A stretch of 46,634 nt of DNA, from contig NW_003141819.1 of NCBI RefSeq assembly GCF_000003605.2, positions 100,335 through 146,968 of the forward strand, written 5' to 3'. This stretch comes from Saccoglossus kowalevskii (lineage: Eukaryota; Hemichordata; Enteropneusta; Harrimaniidae). Within the stretch, counting starts at the first letter, position 1; every line of letters starts with the position of its first letter. A program made the translations under genes and the position numbers. Shown piece by piece: positions 46,346 through 46,634 of this stretch. The notes under the pieces are model-generated. The model saw only the letters and a program-made list of their open reading frames with translations. It made no database searches and was not told the DNA's origin.

Positions 46346-46634
46346 TTATAGGCTTGAGCCATTTACAACAAATTTTTCACTCAGATAAATTTTGTAGGTT
46401 TTCTTAAAAATGCCTAAAGAGGCTGAATTTCTGATATGGAATGGCAAGTTATTCCATAGGGTTACCCCTCTATACTGAAACGTCCTCTGACCCATGGATG
46501 TTTTCCATTTAGTAATGCGTAAATTATTTTTACGAGAGGAACGTGTACTATACTTGTGGGTTTGGGAGATAGGACTGAACATTTCACTTATATATAAAGG
46601 CGCCAAGCCATTGGTTGCCATATACATTACGATA
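46346..46634 (-). mobile_element. Non-LTR retrotransposon, C-terminal end of ORF2 (truncated by window)
   Basis: On the - strand the frame runs in from the right edge to a stop at 46346. It contains NGLAPLYISEMF, HKYSTRSSRKNNLRITK, MGQRTFQYRGVTLWNNLPFH and SASLGIFKKTYKIYL. This series (NGLAPxYL, TRSS, GxRxFxYxGxxLWNxLP, SLxxFKxxLKxYL) is the conserved C-terminal tail after the reverse transcriptase in CR1/jockey-type elements. Below the stop, an AT-rich 3' UTR continues to about 46240 with AATAAA-like ends. The rest of the element lies beyond the window, so clade and intactness are unknown. Confidence 0.88.

Overview
This is nuclear DNA of an animal: AT-rich, with long introns, GT/GC–AG splice sites, housekeeping-type genes and many cut-down DNA transposons. 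The mix suggests a marine invertebrate (deuterostome or lophotrochozoan): an LSM12 gene, a UBX plus leucine-rich-repeat gene, a single bHLH exon, pogo/Tigger and long-TIR transposons, and pearl/Helentron-like elements of the kind first described in bivalves. I cannot name the species or phylum from sequence alone.

Region 1 (1 to ~10,900, + strand): the 3' part of a gene with a UBX domain (p97/VCP-binding type), an acidic and Gly-rich linker, and a long array of cysteine-containing leucine-rich repeats. I reconstruct 17 exons with consistent phases and a stop at 10888. Its introns hold a Helitron-like 3' end, two foldback elements, a minisatellite and a decayed pogo/Tigger copy.

Region 2 (~14,070 to 23,550, - strand): LSM12, convergent with the first gene. 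Five exons are recognised. The expected exon 2, the second half of the LSm fold, was not found. The introns carry four DNA transposons. Two of these (14265-15309 and 21987-22934) encode the same unusual pair of convergent small proteins: a helix-turn-helix protein, and a protein I read as PB1-like. This is the most novel observation in the window.

Region 3 (23,550 to 34,460): a mostly non-coding stretch with a TA-flanked MITE, a TA microsatellite and a tiny start exon (MASRKE...) on the - strand. It ends with a clear group A bHLH transcription-factor exon (33764-34463, - strand).

Region 4 (34,460 to 46,634): about 8 kb upstream of the bHLH gene without recognisable genes. It contains three perfect palindromic CREs and a paired POU octamer site. 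Then follow a pearl/Helentron-like non-autonomous element (~42816-43696) and the C-terminal end of a non-LTR retrotransposon running off the right edge.

The genes do not form a pathway. They are independent neighbours: a probable p97 adaptor, an RNA-associated LSm protein and a developmental transcription factor.
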